From an uncultured Caryophanales bacterium (GTDB taxonomy: Bacteria > Bacillota_I > Bacilli_A > RFN20 > CAG-449): 39,078 nt of DNA. Positions 1 to 10,293 of this stretch are shown here, one piece after another. The notes below the pieces were generated by a model. That model made no database searches and was not told the origin of the DNA. It worked only from the letters and a program-made list of their open reading frames with translations. Within the stretch, counting starts at the first letter, position 1. The number at the start of each line of letters is the position of its first letter. The DNA lies in contig CAMEOO010000008.1 in the NCBI GenBank assembly GCA_945929875.1, forward strand, positions 1-39,078, in the 5' to 3' direction. Both the position numbers and the translations under genes were made by a program.

Positions 1-103
1 GAAACCAACATTTTCAACCGATGATTTCCTACAATTTCATTATGATATTTACATTTAGACAAATCCTGTACAATGAGTTTAGATAACTACAACAAATTTT
101 GAA

Positions 104-151
104 TTATTTTAACTTCTTCTCTAGCAAAACGACTGTTTCAACATGGGTGCA
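104..151 (-). pseudogene. 3'-terminal remnant of an RlmCD/TrmA-family RNA uracil methyltransferase gene (last ~15 codons: CTHVETVVLLEKKLK*)
   Basis: Minus-strand translation matches the family C-terminal motif (T)HVETVxLL seen in the intact gene at 2450-3808 (TAHVETVCLLTRKNQK*); about 20/23 nt identity between 123-145 and 2472-2494. Confidence 0.6.
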
Positions 152-214
152 GTTGTAATAAATGCTGATATACCCTCTTTTTTCAGAGTGTGCAACTACT
201 TATATGCTGATACT

Positions 215-1255
215 TTATTTTACTAATTCAACATAACCTAAATATTTCTCTCCACCATGTCCAATAAGCTCTTTATTTGGGTTTTTAAAACCTAATTCAT
301 ATAGGGCATTTTCTCTTTCGATATCATCCTCAAATGATTTTGTGACTATCTTATCGCAATTAAATAAATTAAACGATGATGGAATTATTAATTTTAAAAT
401 ACTATAGATATATTCTTTTTTCTCATAGTCACTTCTCAAATCTAATCTAAGCAATGAACAATTAGTGAAATAATCATTTGAGTCACGATGAAATTGCTCA
501 ATGGTACCTATAATAGAATTATTACATTTATCTAATATTGCCCACCTTACAAAATATCTATTTTTATAAGAATATTCCCAAAAATCGATTGCTTCTTTCA
601 TACGCTTAATTGTACTGTAATGAAAATTATCTCCATTACAATTATCACTATTGAAAAAAGGAATTGATTTCTCATCAGAATATATTTGTAATAGATCTTT
701 AACATCATTCTCTTCGATTTTTCTTAAATGAAATCTTTCGTTTCCGAAAACTGGAAATTTTTGATATGGATCATCAACATTTCTTATTACTCTAAGAATA
801 TCTACTCCTCTTCTCAAAATATCTTCTTCTTTAAAAGAAATCTTTTTTGCTTCTAGTAATCTTTCAATAGCTTGGGCAACATCTAAAGAATGATATGAAA
901 TAAATGTAGATGCGACATATTTTAAAGGCAAGTATTTATAAGCTTGCTTTGAAGAAACATCATATGTATAGCAAAAATATCTATATAAATAACCAACCCA
1001 ATACATTATATCCTTATTGTATTTTAAAGACCCATATGTAGTTTTACCATATTGTAAATCTAAGTCGGCAAATATATCATTAATTGTCTTACTATCATCT
1101 AAAAAAGCTTTACTATCTAATTCAATGGCAATCTTTGAATTCATAAATCTTCTAACAAACACCTCGGAACTCATATCTTGAGTAGAAACTGATTTTTCAA
1201 ACAATTCAGCTTGAATATCACATAGTCTTTTTCCATCCCTATCAATTTTAATCAT
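215..1255 (-). CDS. Two-domain protein: conserved uncharacterised N-terminal domain (IKIDRDGKRLCDIQAELFE...) plus C-terminal GNAT acetyltransferase-like domain; putative partner of the upstream HTH-ART protein
   Basis: C-terminal half reads like RimJ/RimL GNATs (HLRKIEENDVKDLLQIYSDEKSIPFF...WAILDKCNNSIIGTIEQFH). ATG overlaps the upstream stop (ATGA). Confidence 0.6.
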   Translation of the reverse strand: MIKIDRDGKRLCDIQAELFEKSVSTQDMSSEVFVRRFMNSKIAIELDSKAFLDDSKTINDIFADLDLQYGKTTYGSLKYNKDIMYWVGYLYRYFCYTYDVSSKQAYKYLPLKYVASTFISYHSLDVAQAIERLLEAKKISFKEEDILRRGVDILRVIRNVDDPYQKFPVFGNERFHLRKIEENDVKDLLQIYSDEKSIPFFNSDNCNGDNFHYSTIKRMKEAIDFWEYSYKNRYFVRWAILDKCNNSIIGTIEQFHRDSNDYFTNCSLLRLDLRSDYEKKEYIYSILKLIIPSSFNLFNCDKIVTKSFEDDIERENALYELGFKNPNKELIGHGGEKYLGYVELVK

Positions 1256-2112
1256 GCTAATATCTCCTCAATGTACTTACCTTGATTTTTATATTTAATC
1301 ATGGCAAGCTTTACTTTATTATCGCCATCATTAATATCTGACTGTTTTATATTTTGGTAATATTCTCTTTCTGCATTAGAAAGATAGCACCTCTCAATTA
1401 TTTCTAGATTTGATGTTGCTTTTTCAGTCAAAAAAACAAATTGTTTGCCTAATTTTGTTGCTGCTAAGCAATGTTTGCATTGCTCATCAGTTATTAATCC
1501 ATCGATAAATTGCTCAATTATACGATACATTCTATTATCTGCTATTGGAGCATAAATATAATCAGCCTTATTAACCTTATCAATTATTTTCTTTATAAGT
1601 GGATGTTCTCTATATGCATCAAGTGTTCCTCGATAATATGCTATAGCTAACATCCATTCCTGATTTACATCAAAATTTACTTTTTTTAAATCTTTATCAT
1701 TAAATTTAATCATGTAAATGCATGATGAAGGAAATCTTGAAACGAAAGATGATGCTTGTTCACTCGTTTCTCCACAATAGAATCCTCTGCCAAAATCATT
1801 ATTTTCTCTGCCGCAAAAAGGCGAAATAGTACCTTCTATTGTAGTCCTAGCACCATGAAATATTATTTTATCATTTAGATTTTCTTCCTTATACAGCATT
1901 TCTTTTATGTTATTAAGTTTTATTCCTTTTTTGTATGCTAAATCATATATTTTTTCTATTGTATTATCAGATGGATAGTTTTCACCATTTTCTATTCTAA
2001 TTATTGTTCTTTTTTGAACACTGATACTGTTAGCAATGTCCTCTTGTGACATATCTAACATCTCTCGTATAAGTCTTAAATCCTCGTTTATTCTATAATT
2101 CATACTATTCAT
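1252..2112 (-). CDS. XRE-family HTH domain fused to DUF3990-like ADP-ribosyltransferase-fold domain; putative toxin/regulator
   Basis: N-terminus LRLIREMLDMSQEDIANSISVQKRTIIRIENGENYPSDNTIEKI is a Cro/C1 HTH; IIFHGARTTIEG...NDFGRGFYCGETSEQASSF plus MYRIIEQFIDGLITDEQCKHCL resemble DUF3990. Confidence 0.75.
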   Translation of the reverse strand: MNSMNYRINEDLRLIREMLDMSQEDIANSISVQKRTIIRIENGENYPSDNTIEKIYDLAYKKGIKLNNIKEMLYKEENLNDKIIFHGARTTIEGTISPFCGRENNDFGRGFYCGETSEQASSFVSRFPSSCIYMIKFNDKDLKKVNFDVNQEWMLAIAYYRGTLDAYREHPLIKKIIDKVNKADYIYAPIADNRMYRIIEQFIDGLITDEQCKHCLAATKLGKQFVFLTEKATSNLEIIERCYLSNAEREYYQNIKQSDINDGDNKVKLAMIKYKNQGKYIEEILA

Positions 2113-2126
2113 CTCCTCTCAACTAT

Positions 2127-2155
2127 ATTGTAACACATGTCACCAACAAGTTCAA
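2127..2155 (-). promoter_or_regulatory. Promoter of the HTH-ART/GNAT operon: -35 TTGAAC, 17-bp spacer, -10 TACAAT
   Basis: Minus strand TTGAAC(2155-2150)-17-TACAAT(2132-2127), followed by GAGAGGAG RBS before ATG 2112. Confidence 0.65.
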
Positions 2156-2189
2156 TAATTTTTCTAGTGCTATATGTCACCAACAAGTT
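2137..2189 (-). repeat. 16-bp perfect direct repeat ATGTCACCAACAAGTT (2137-2152 and 2174-2189), likely operator
   Basis: Two identical 16-mers 37 bp apart; the proximal copy lies in the spacer and -35 of the promoter. Confidence 0.7.
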
Positions 2190-2387
2190 TAAAGATTACA
2201 AAAAAAGGATTTATCTAGAAACTCTTAAAATCCTTTATTATGTTTATAAATACAATATGTTTGTCTTAATAAAAACAGCGTTTTAGTGCTGACAAGTGCC
2301 TAAAATATGTTTCCTAAGACATCTCGTTTTTTAGTTACAACCTTAATCCGAAACTATTGAAATGCTGACAAAAGTATTAAAAAGAAA

Positions 2388-2438
2388 AGCCCATTCAATC
2401 TTATATTTTATTTTTTCGATTAAAAGGGGCTTTTTTGA
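2388..2438 (-). terminator. Intrinsic terminator downstream of rlmCD
   Basis: Minus strand AAAAAAGCCCCTTTTAATC...GATTGAATGGGCTTTTCTTTTT: inverted repeat with T tract. Confidence 0.55.
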
Positions 2439-2449
2439 TTAATTTTTAA

Positions 2450-3808
2450 TTATTTTTGATTTTTTCTTGTCAGCAAACAAACTGTTTCAACATGCGCAGT
2501 CATTGGAAACATATCCACAGGTTGAACATATTTGACTTCATACATAGAACTAAATTCTTCTAGATCCCTAGCTAACGTTTCAGGATCACAAGATATATAA
2601 ATTACATTATTTATCTTTCTTCCCATCACCGAAGAGATAAATGCGTGATCGCTACCTTTTCTAGGAGGATCCATGATCACTACATCTAATTGGCCTTTAT
2701 AATTAGTGATAAACTTACCTGCATCATCCAAATAGAATTCCATATTAGAAATGTTATTCCTCTTTGCATTTTCTATCGCATTTTTATGTGCACTTTCATT
2801 GATTTCTACAGAAATAACTTTCTTTGCGTTTTTAGAAGCAATCATCCCAATAGTTCCTACTCCAGCATAAGCATCAAGAACTACTTGCTCTTTTTTAATA
2901 TCGATTAATTCTAACGCTTTTGAATATAACACTTCTACTTGAACAGGGTTTACTTGATAAAAACTAGAGGCAGAGATTTCAAATGTTAATCCTAAAATAG
3001 AATCTTTAATTTTACCTTTTCCAAATAATACTTTCTCTTTTGTTCCTAAAATAACATTAGTGAATCTTGGATTTTCATTAGCGACAACACTAGTGATTTC
3101 TGGATGAAGTTTAGTTAATTCATTGATGAAATTTCTTTGTCCTGGAAAGTTTATTTTAGATACCACTAGAACAACCATAAGTTCATCAAAATGATAGCTA
3201 GTTCTAATTAATACGTATCTTAAAATACCATTTCCATTATCTTCGTTGAAGACGGAAATGTTATGTTTCTTCACTAAATCTTTGATATCCCATAAGATAG
3301 ATGCCGCCTTTTTATCTTCGATGCAACATTCTTTTACTGGGATGATTTCATGAGTGTTTTGCCTATAAAACCCATAGTAAACATTCCCTTTTCTATCTTT
3401 ACCATAAGGCATTTGAATCTTATTTCTATAGTAATAAGGATCTTCCATTCCTATACAAGGTAATACTTCACAATCAATCTTTCCAATTCTTTTTAAAGCA
3501 TTTTTTACTCTACTTGTTTTAAACTCTAATTGAGCTTGATAATTTAATTGCTGATATTGGCATCCTCCACAAGAAGAACAGATCTTACATTTTGGTTGGA
3601 TTCTATCTTTTGAAAGGGAATATAACTTTTTTACTTTGCCAAATAAAACTCCAGCACGCGAGTAAAGGATTTCAATATCGGCTTCTTCACCAAGAAATAA
3701 TCCATCACAAAAAATCACGTCTTTATCGTGTTTTACAATTCCTTTTCCATCGTGAGAAATGTCGATACATTTTCCTCTAATGATTTCATTTTTACGATAA
3801 TTCTTCAT
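2450..3808 (-). CDS. rlmD: 23S rRNA (uracil-5-)-methyltransferase, RlmD/RlmCD (TrmA family)
   Basis: TRAM-like N-terminus, Fe-S motif CKICSSCGGCQYQQ, SAM motif VLDAYAGVGTIGM, VIMDPPRKGSD, YISCDPETLARDL. Confidence 0.9.
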   Translation of the reverse strand: MKNYRKNEIIRGKCIDISHDGKGIVKHDKDVIFCDGLFLGEEADIEILYSRAGVLFGKVKKLYSLSKDRIQPKCKICSSCGGCQYQQLNYQAQLEFKTSRVKNALKRIGKIDCEVLPCIGMEDPYYYRNKIQMPYGKDRKGNVYYGFYRQNTHEIIPVKECCIEDKKAASILWDIKDLVKKHNISVFNEDNGNGILRYVLIRTSYHFDELMVVLVVSKINFPGQRNFINELTKLHPEITSVVANENPRFTNVILGTKEKVLFGKGKIKDSILGLTFEISASSFYQVNPVQVEVLYSKALELIDIKKEQVVLDAYAGVGTIGMIASKNAKKVISVEINESAHKNAIENAKRNNISNMEFYLDDAGKFITNYKGQLDVVIMDPPRKGSDHAFISSVMGRKINNVIYISCDPETLARDLEEFSSMYEVKYVQPVDMFPMTAHVETVCLLTRKNQK

Positions 3809-3809
3809 T

Positions 3810-6131
3810 TTATTCCTCTACAAATACTTTCACTTCTACAAATGTTAATGATTCATCTTCTAGTTTTCCTAAGTCTAAAGATGTTAATTCTAACTTAATA
3901 GATAAGTAAGTAGATTCACCGCTAATGGTGATTTTACTAATATCTAAATAGTAACTATCTTCAACTATTTTCTTTAAATCAGTAGATATTACACTAACAA
4001 AATCTAATAGTGTTTCATCATCTATACTACTTATCTCATAGGCGTTCTCTTCCCAAGAAGCAAAATAACTATTATTAATGAATCTAGATAAATCTATTTT
4101 ATTATTGTTATCTTCTAGGTTTACGTTAAAATATCTAGTCATTTCTATTTGAGATTCTTCATTAAAGAAATATGAAGTAGAGGTAGTATATAATCCTTCG
4201 TTATAGTATTCTTTAAATACATCATCGAGAGTTTTTTCACCTTCAGTAAAAAGCTCGTAAGTAATTATATATGATTCAATATATATAGAGTTTGTACTGC
4301 CTGTTAGTAAGAATGAAATAACTTCCCCTTCTTGAATTACATAGTTTTCATCTAAAAGAGTTAATTTTTTCTCTACAAAACTAGTTGTATATGATCCATT
4401 CCAATTGCTAGTATTAAATTTACTATCAGGAATAGAGACTAATGTTTTACCAAGACTAGTTGATACACTAAAACTTCCCGCTCCTTTACTAGTATTTGAT
4501 TTAGTAGAAATAGTGATATCTTTGATAATATAGCCTTGATATCCACTTAATTTTAATTCTGTGGTGTTTCCTGCAGTAGCTTGACCATTTGAGGTCCCTG
4601 CTGTTTGAAGAAAACTTGCATAAGAATCTATTGGAGCATTTCTAGAGGTCGATACATCAGTTTTACTAGTTACCGTGTATCTAACAGTTGTATTGTCTTC
4701 GCTTGGAATAACTATCAAAGAAATTGTAGCTATTAAGCCATCTCCTTCAACGCTAATAGTTGTACTACCTGGAGTTAATGCGCTAATTTTTCCTGACGAA
4801 GAAACTGTTGCTATTTCTTTATCTTTTGAAGAATAAGTAAGAGAACTAACATTTGTATTAGGAGTAATTTGATAACTTTCTCCTTCTTTTAAAGTTAAAG
4901 ATTCTTCTAACAAAGTTAAATATTTTTGCTCATAAACCGATACAACAAAAGAAGTTGTCTCTTCTTTACAAGAAATAGTTATCGTGGTTTTTCCTATCCC
5001 TTTCGCAGTAATTAGTCCACTTGAAGTAACACTTGCGATACTTGTATTACTAGATGAATAAGATATCGTATTTCCTTCAATATTTGTGGAAGGTTTAATC
5101 TGGAAAGTATCCCCCTCTCCTAGACTAGTTAAAATATAAGGTACAGAAATATATTCCTTTTGAGGAATGTTATCAATTAGAGCTCCACTTCCTTCGTAAG
5201 AAGAACTCCAAATCATTTCTGCAAATTCAGGATGATCAATATAAGGATTTCTAACTCCAGTAATCGAAGCGCAATAATTGTTTCTATTCATTTCAAAATC
5301 ATCAACTGGATCAAGCTCATTCCACGATAATAATACATCCCACGCCGCTTGAGAAGTGTTTAAGCTTGTATAGACGATATTATTTATTTGTAAGTCTCCC
5401 GCTTGAGAAGTTGTGGAAGTATTACTAATACTTGCTCTAGAACTATTTACATCAATTTCAGTGGAATAATGCGTATACATGTACATTAAGATTCTTGCTA
5501 CATCACCCTTAATTCCATCTCGAGGTTCAAATTGCCCACTTCCTGAATTATAGCAATCTATTCCATTACCATTGTAAGTTAACTCATTACCAGTTTTATT
5601 TAGTTCTGCATATAAGTTATTACTTCTAGAGGAATTAACTGAAGGATTAGATGGTCTAAGTTGATGAATATCCGCGCCGGCACCACGAGAAGAGTTATCT
5701 ACAGAAGTATATAGTCCTCCTGAGCGATTTTTACACCATACATGTTCACGGTTGTAATTATTACCACTACCCCAAGCATTAGAAAAAGAAGCTCCTGCAT
5801 AAAACAAAATGATATTTGAAGAATTGTTTGGATCTTCATCAGAATAACACATCGCTCCTCTTACATCTCCATAAGAAGTATAATAACGATGTTTTACTTC
5901 CATTATTTGAGCGAGTTTTTCAAGTAAATTATCTCCTTTTAACCCTGATACACTACCTGCAGAACTAGAAGTATAAAAAGAAGAAATATCATTATTTTCA
6001 CTTAAATACTTTTGAGCTAGTGAGGAATATTCATTAGCCCCCGCTTCTACTTCAGAAATTGTTTTAGAAGTAAAACCAAAACATAAACTAAAGATTAGGG
6101 TTAATAGAATAAATACGTTTTTCTTTCTCAT
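3810..6131 (-). CDS. Secreted endonuclease I (EndA/NucM-like) family protein with tandem BIG2 Ig-like domains and C-terminal beta-rich modules
   Basis: Signal peptide; NREHVWCKNRSGG...GADIHQLRPSNPSVNSSRSN matches the endonuclease I core; two Big_2-type repeats (NTSIASVTSSGLITAKGIGKTTITI; DKEIATVSSSGKISALTPGSTTISV). Confidence 0.8.
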   Translation of the reverse strand: MRKKNVFILLTLIFSLCFGFTSKTISEVEAGANEYSSLAQKYLSENNDISSFYTSSSAGSVSGLKGDNLLEKLAQIMEVKHRYYTSYGDVRGAMCYSDEDPNNSSNIILFYAGASFSNAWGSGNNYNREHVWCKNRSGGLYTSVDNSSRGAGADIHQLRPSNPSVNSSRSNNLYAELNKTGNELTYNGNGIDCYNSGSGQFEPRDGIKGDVARILMYMYTHYSTEIDVNSSRASISNTSTTSQAGDLQINNIVYTSLNTSQAAWDVLLSWNELDPVDDFEMNRNNYCASITGVRNPYIDHPEFAEMIWSSSYEGSGALIDNIPQKEYISVPYILTSLGEGDTFQIKPSTNIEGNTISYSSSNTSIASVTSSGLITAKGIGKTTITISCKEETTSFVVSVYEQKYLTLLEESLTLKEGESYQITPNTNVSSLTYSSKDKEIATVSSSGKISALTPGSTTISVEGDGLIATISLIVIPSEDNTTVRYTVTSKTDVSTSRNAPIDSYASFLQTAGTSNGQATAGNTTELKLSGYQGYIIKDITISTKSNTSKGAGSFSVSTSLGKTLVSIPDSKFNTSNWNGSYTTSFVEKKLTLLDENYVIQEGEVISFLLTGSTNSIYIESYIITYELFTEGEKTLDDVFKEYYNEGLYTTSTSYFFNEESQIEMTRYFNVNLEDNNNKIDLSRFINNSYFASWEENAYEISSIDDETLLDFVSVISTDLKKIVEDSYYLDISKITISGESTYLSIKLELTSLDLGKLEDESLTFVEVKVFVEE

Positions 6132-6171
6132 AATTAGGTTCCTTTATATCAAGATTATATACTTAAAACCC

Positions 6172-6199
6172 ATAAAAAAACAAGGTTAATAACCTTGTT

Positions 6200-6200
<1 letters not shown>
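6172..6200 (-). terminator. Intrinsic terminator of metG
   Basis: Minus strand AACAAGGTT-ATT-AACCTTGTTTTTTTATG. Confidence 0.75.
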
Positions 6201-7807
<1,607 letters not shown>

Positions 7808-7812
7808 TTAAT

Positions 7813-7841
7813 AAAAACCGCCACTAGGTAGTGACGGTTAA
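7813..7841 (-). terminator. Intrinsic terminator of rpmE
   Basis: Minus strand AACCGTCACTA-CC-TAGTGGCGGTTTTTATT, 11-bp stem with one GU. Confidence 0.8.
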
Positions 7842-7844
7842 TTT

Positions 7845-8048
7845 TTATTTCATTCCGTATTTCTTCATGAAACGATCGACACGACCATCTGCTTGAGTAA
7901 ATCTTTGTTTACCAGTGTAGAATGGGTGACAATTTGCACATGTATCAACACGAATTTCTTTAACTGTAGATCCAGTTTCGAATGTGTTACCACATGTAAC
8001 GCATGTTACTTTGGTTTTGTAATACTTTGGGTGTATTCCGTCTTTCAT
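7845..8048 (-). CDS. rpmE: 50S ribosomal protein L31 (CxxC zinc-binding type)
   Basis: [50 protein letters not shown]. Confidence 0.95.
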   Translation of the reverse strand: MKDGIHPKYYKTKVTCVTCGNTFETGSTVKEIRVDTCANCHPFYTGKQRFTQADGRVDRFMKKYGMK

Positions 8049-8066
8049 CAGCTTATTCTCCTTCCG

Positions 8067-8091
8067 CCTTAAACCTCATGTGTGTTTAAAG
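8067..8091 (-). promoter_or_regulatory. Hairpin in rpmE 5' UTR just upstream of RBS (L31 leader-like candidate)
   Basis: Minus strand CTTTAAAC-acacatgag-GTTTAAGG, 8-bp stem, immediately before CGGAAGGAG. Confidence 0.45.
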
Positions 8092-8174
8092 TTAGCGTTG
8101 TTATAATATCAAAGATATTAAATATTATCAACGATTTTTAATTTTTTTACTATTTTTTTGCTAGATTTCAAGCT

Positions 8175-9692
8175 TTATCCTAGCAATGTGCTTTTATAAG
8201 TTAATACTAAGTTATCTTTCTCAAATTTTGAAGTACAAGAGAAACTATACTCCATCATCTTTTTAACTAGTTCATTATCACTTACAAATGATTCTAAATC
8301 AATTTTCATTTTATTTTCGATAGGAATAAAACTAATCCAATTTTCATTAATGCTGTTGTTCAAATAAGTTAATATATCTACAAAATATTTTTCTTCAATT
8401 TGAACTGATCCTAAATATAAACTTTTTAATGTTCCGATGATAAAGAACGATTCGTTTTCTTTAAAATCAAAGTTTGCATTGATCACTAAGCGATATCCAT
8501 TAATTGATATTGTTACATAAATTCTAGCTTGAGCGTTTTCAATATCGATATTGAGACTTTCTAATGTGATATAGGTAAAATCATTATCGTAGAATAAGAC
8601 AATAGATTTACCAATGATATCTTGAGTGGAGAACAATTGGTTAAAGTTTTCTTCAGATAAAGAAACACTTACCGATTGATTAAATAATACTTCTGGTAAC
8701 TTATCTATACTAAATTGACTAGCTATAATACCTCCTACATCTACTCCTTCAGTATTCTTTACTCCTTTTTCTGACGTATTTAAACCTAATTCATCGGCTT
8801 TTTCTTTATCAGAATCCTCTAAAGAAGCATATCCAGATACATAATAATTAAATAGTAAACTTGCATTTTCTTTAGAAAAATTAGAATCATTTAACGTTTT
8901 GTTTTTGGCTTCTTGTAAATTTAAAGAATATTTAATATTTCCATCTCTAGTATCTACATACTTTAAAGAAGAAGTATTGATTGATACACCTAACTTATTA
9001 TCTTTTCCTAGATCATAATTAAGTAATTCTTTATTAGAGAAAATTGTTTCTATCATTACTTTATAGATTTCTTCTTCTGATAAACTAGATTCCACAAGTG
9101 AGATTAAACTTTTTTTACTAACGGAAAGCGTCAAGTTTTCTAAATCTAATTTACAGTCAATTCCAGAAGTTGAAATACTTGATTCAATAACTGAAGTATC
9201 GATTTTTGAATAAACAAATTTCTTTAATAAGTTGAAAGTTAAATCTACTTTACCTACTTTCACTTCTTCAAATTTAAAAATTAAATTATCTTCATCTTGA
9301 TTTAAAACTAATTTACCTGATAAAGAAGTAGGAAAGAAACTGGCTTTAACAGAAACTTTAAATTCATACTTTTGTTCTTCAATTAGTTTAACGTACGCTC
9401 CAGTGAAATGAATTTCTGGAATATTTAACGAAATTAATGAATTATACAAAATTACATTGATTTCTTCATCACTTAAATCGGCATATATTTCTTCATCTTC
9501 ATTAACATTATTTATGCTTTGATATAATTTTTTAGCCATAAACTCTTCTGAAACATATTCTGTTTCTTTTACTTCTATAGGAGTCTTATCTTTATTATCT
9601 ATCAAAGAAAAACAAGCAACTCCAACAAGGATAATAGCAATAACTAAAATAGTTGAAATAAGACCAACAATTATTTTTATTAGTTTTTTCAT
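8175..9692 (-). CDS. Membrane-anchored extracytoplasmic protein of unknown function (505 aa)
   Basis: Single N-terminal TM (LIKIIVGLISTILVIAIILVGVACFSLI) followed by a long beta-rich region; no family recognised. Confidence 0.6.
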   Translation of the reverse strand: MKKLIKIIVGLISTILVIAIILVGVACFSLIDNKDKTPIEVKETEYVSEEFMAKKLYQSINNVNEDEEIYADLSDEEINVILYNSLISLNIPEIHFTGAYVKLIEEQKYEFKVSVKASFFPTSLSGKLVLNQDEDNLIFKFEEVKVGKVDLTFNLLKKFVYSKIDTSVIESSISTSGIDCKLDLENLTLSVSKKSLISLVESSLSEEEIYKVMIETIFSNKELLNYDLGKDNKLGVSINTSSLKYVDTRDGNIKYSLNLQEAKNKTLNDSNFSKENASLLFNYYVSGYASLEDSDKEKADELGLNTSEKGVKNTEGVDVGGIIASQFSIDKLPEVLFNQSVSVSLSEENFNQLFSTQDIIGKSIVLFYDNDFTYITLESLNIDIENAQARIYVTISINGYRLVINANFDFKENESFFIIGTLKSLYLGSVQIEEKYFVDILTYLNNSINENWISFIPIENKMKIDLESFVSDNELVKKMMEYSFSCTSKFEKDNLVLTYKSTLLG

Positions 9693-9757
9693 AGTGATAC
9701 CTCCAAAGTCATAATAGACTAATTTTATCTAAAATAAAAGGAAGATTTCACTCTTCC

Positions 9758-10291
9758 CTATTTCATTAGTTCGTCAATTAAAATCGTTTGATTTGTTCTT
9801 AAAGAATTCTTCACATCAATAATTCTTTGATTTTCAGAGCCTCTAAATTTTAAGGCGATATCTTTTTGTTCAAGAATAAATGGCCCATCTACAAGAACAT
9901 CGATATAAGATAAAAGTTCTTCCGTGTCTTCGCTATGAGCTCTAGAAGAAGGATTAAGTAAATCCTTTTCAAATAAATATCCAGTATATGCCCAAATATT
10001 TTTAGTTGGATATATTTCTTTTACTTTTCTTATAAATGGAAGTAATGCTTTTTGATTTTCTACTTCAAAAGGCTCTCCTCCTAGTAAAGTCAATCCTTGA
10101 ATGTAAGAAGGCGCTAATAAGGAAATAAGATATTTTTCTACTTCTTCATCAAACTTTTCTCCATAAGAGAAATCCCATGCAACTTCATTAAAACATCCTT
10201 TACAATGATGGGTACAGCCAGAAACAAATAAAGAAACTCTTACACCTTTTCCATTAGCGATATCGCAATTCTTTATCGTTGCGTAATTCAT
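9758..10291 (-). CDS. nrdG: Anaerobic ribonucleotide reductase activating protein (radical SAM)
   Basis: VSGCTHHCKGCFN radical SAM motif, TLLGGEPF; adjacent to nrdD. Confidence 0.93.
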   Translation of the reverse strand: MNYATIKNCDIANGKGVRVSLFVSGCTHHCKGCFNEVAWDFSYGEKFDEEVEKYLISLLAPSYIQGLTLLGGEPFEVENQKALLPFIRKVKEIYPTKNIWAYTGYLFEKDLLNPSSRAHSEDTEELLSYIDVLVDGPFILEQKDIALKFRGSENQRIIDVKNSLRTNQTILIDELMK

Positions 10292-10293
10292 AA

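Noticed and set aside
1-91. Open minus-strand frame (LSKLIVQDLSKCKYHNEIVGNHRLKMLVS) at the left edge, possible transposase or recombinase fragment
   Set aside because: About 29 codons, no start codon, no family motif I can name; needs sequence left of the window.
2288-2474. GCTGACAAG (2288-2296) versus CTTGTCAGC (2466-2474) as element terminal inverted repeats
   Set aside because: Only 9 bp, positioned asymmetrically relative to the cassette and no match extension; probably chance in AT-rich DNA.
2690-3780. Plus-strand ORFs 2690-2908 and 3592-3780 antisense to rlmCD
   Set aside because: Inside a well-supported CDS, low-complexity translations without motifs.
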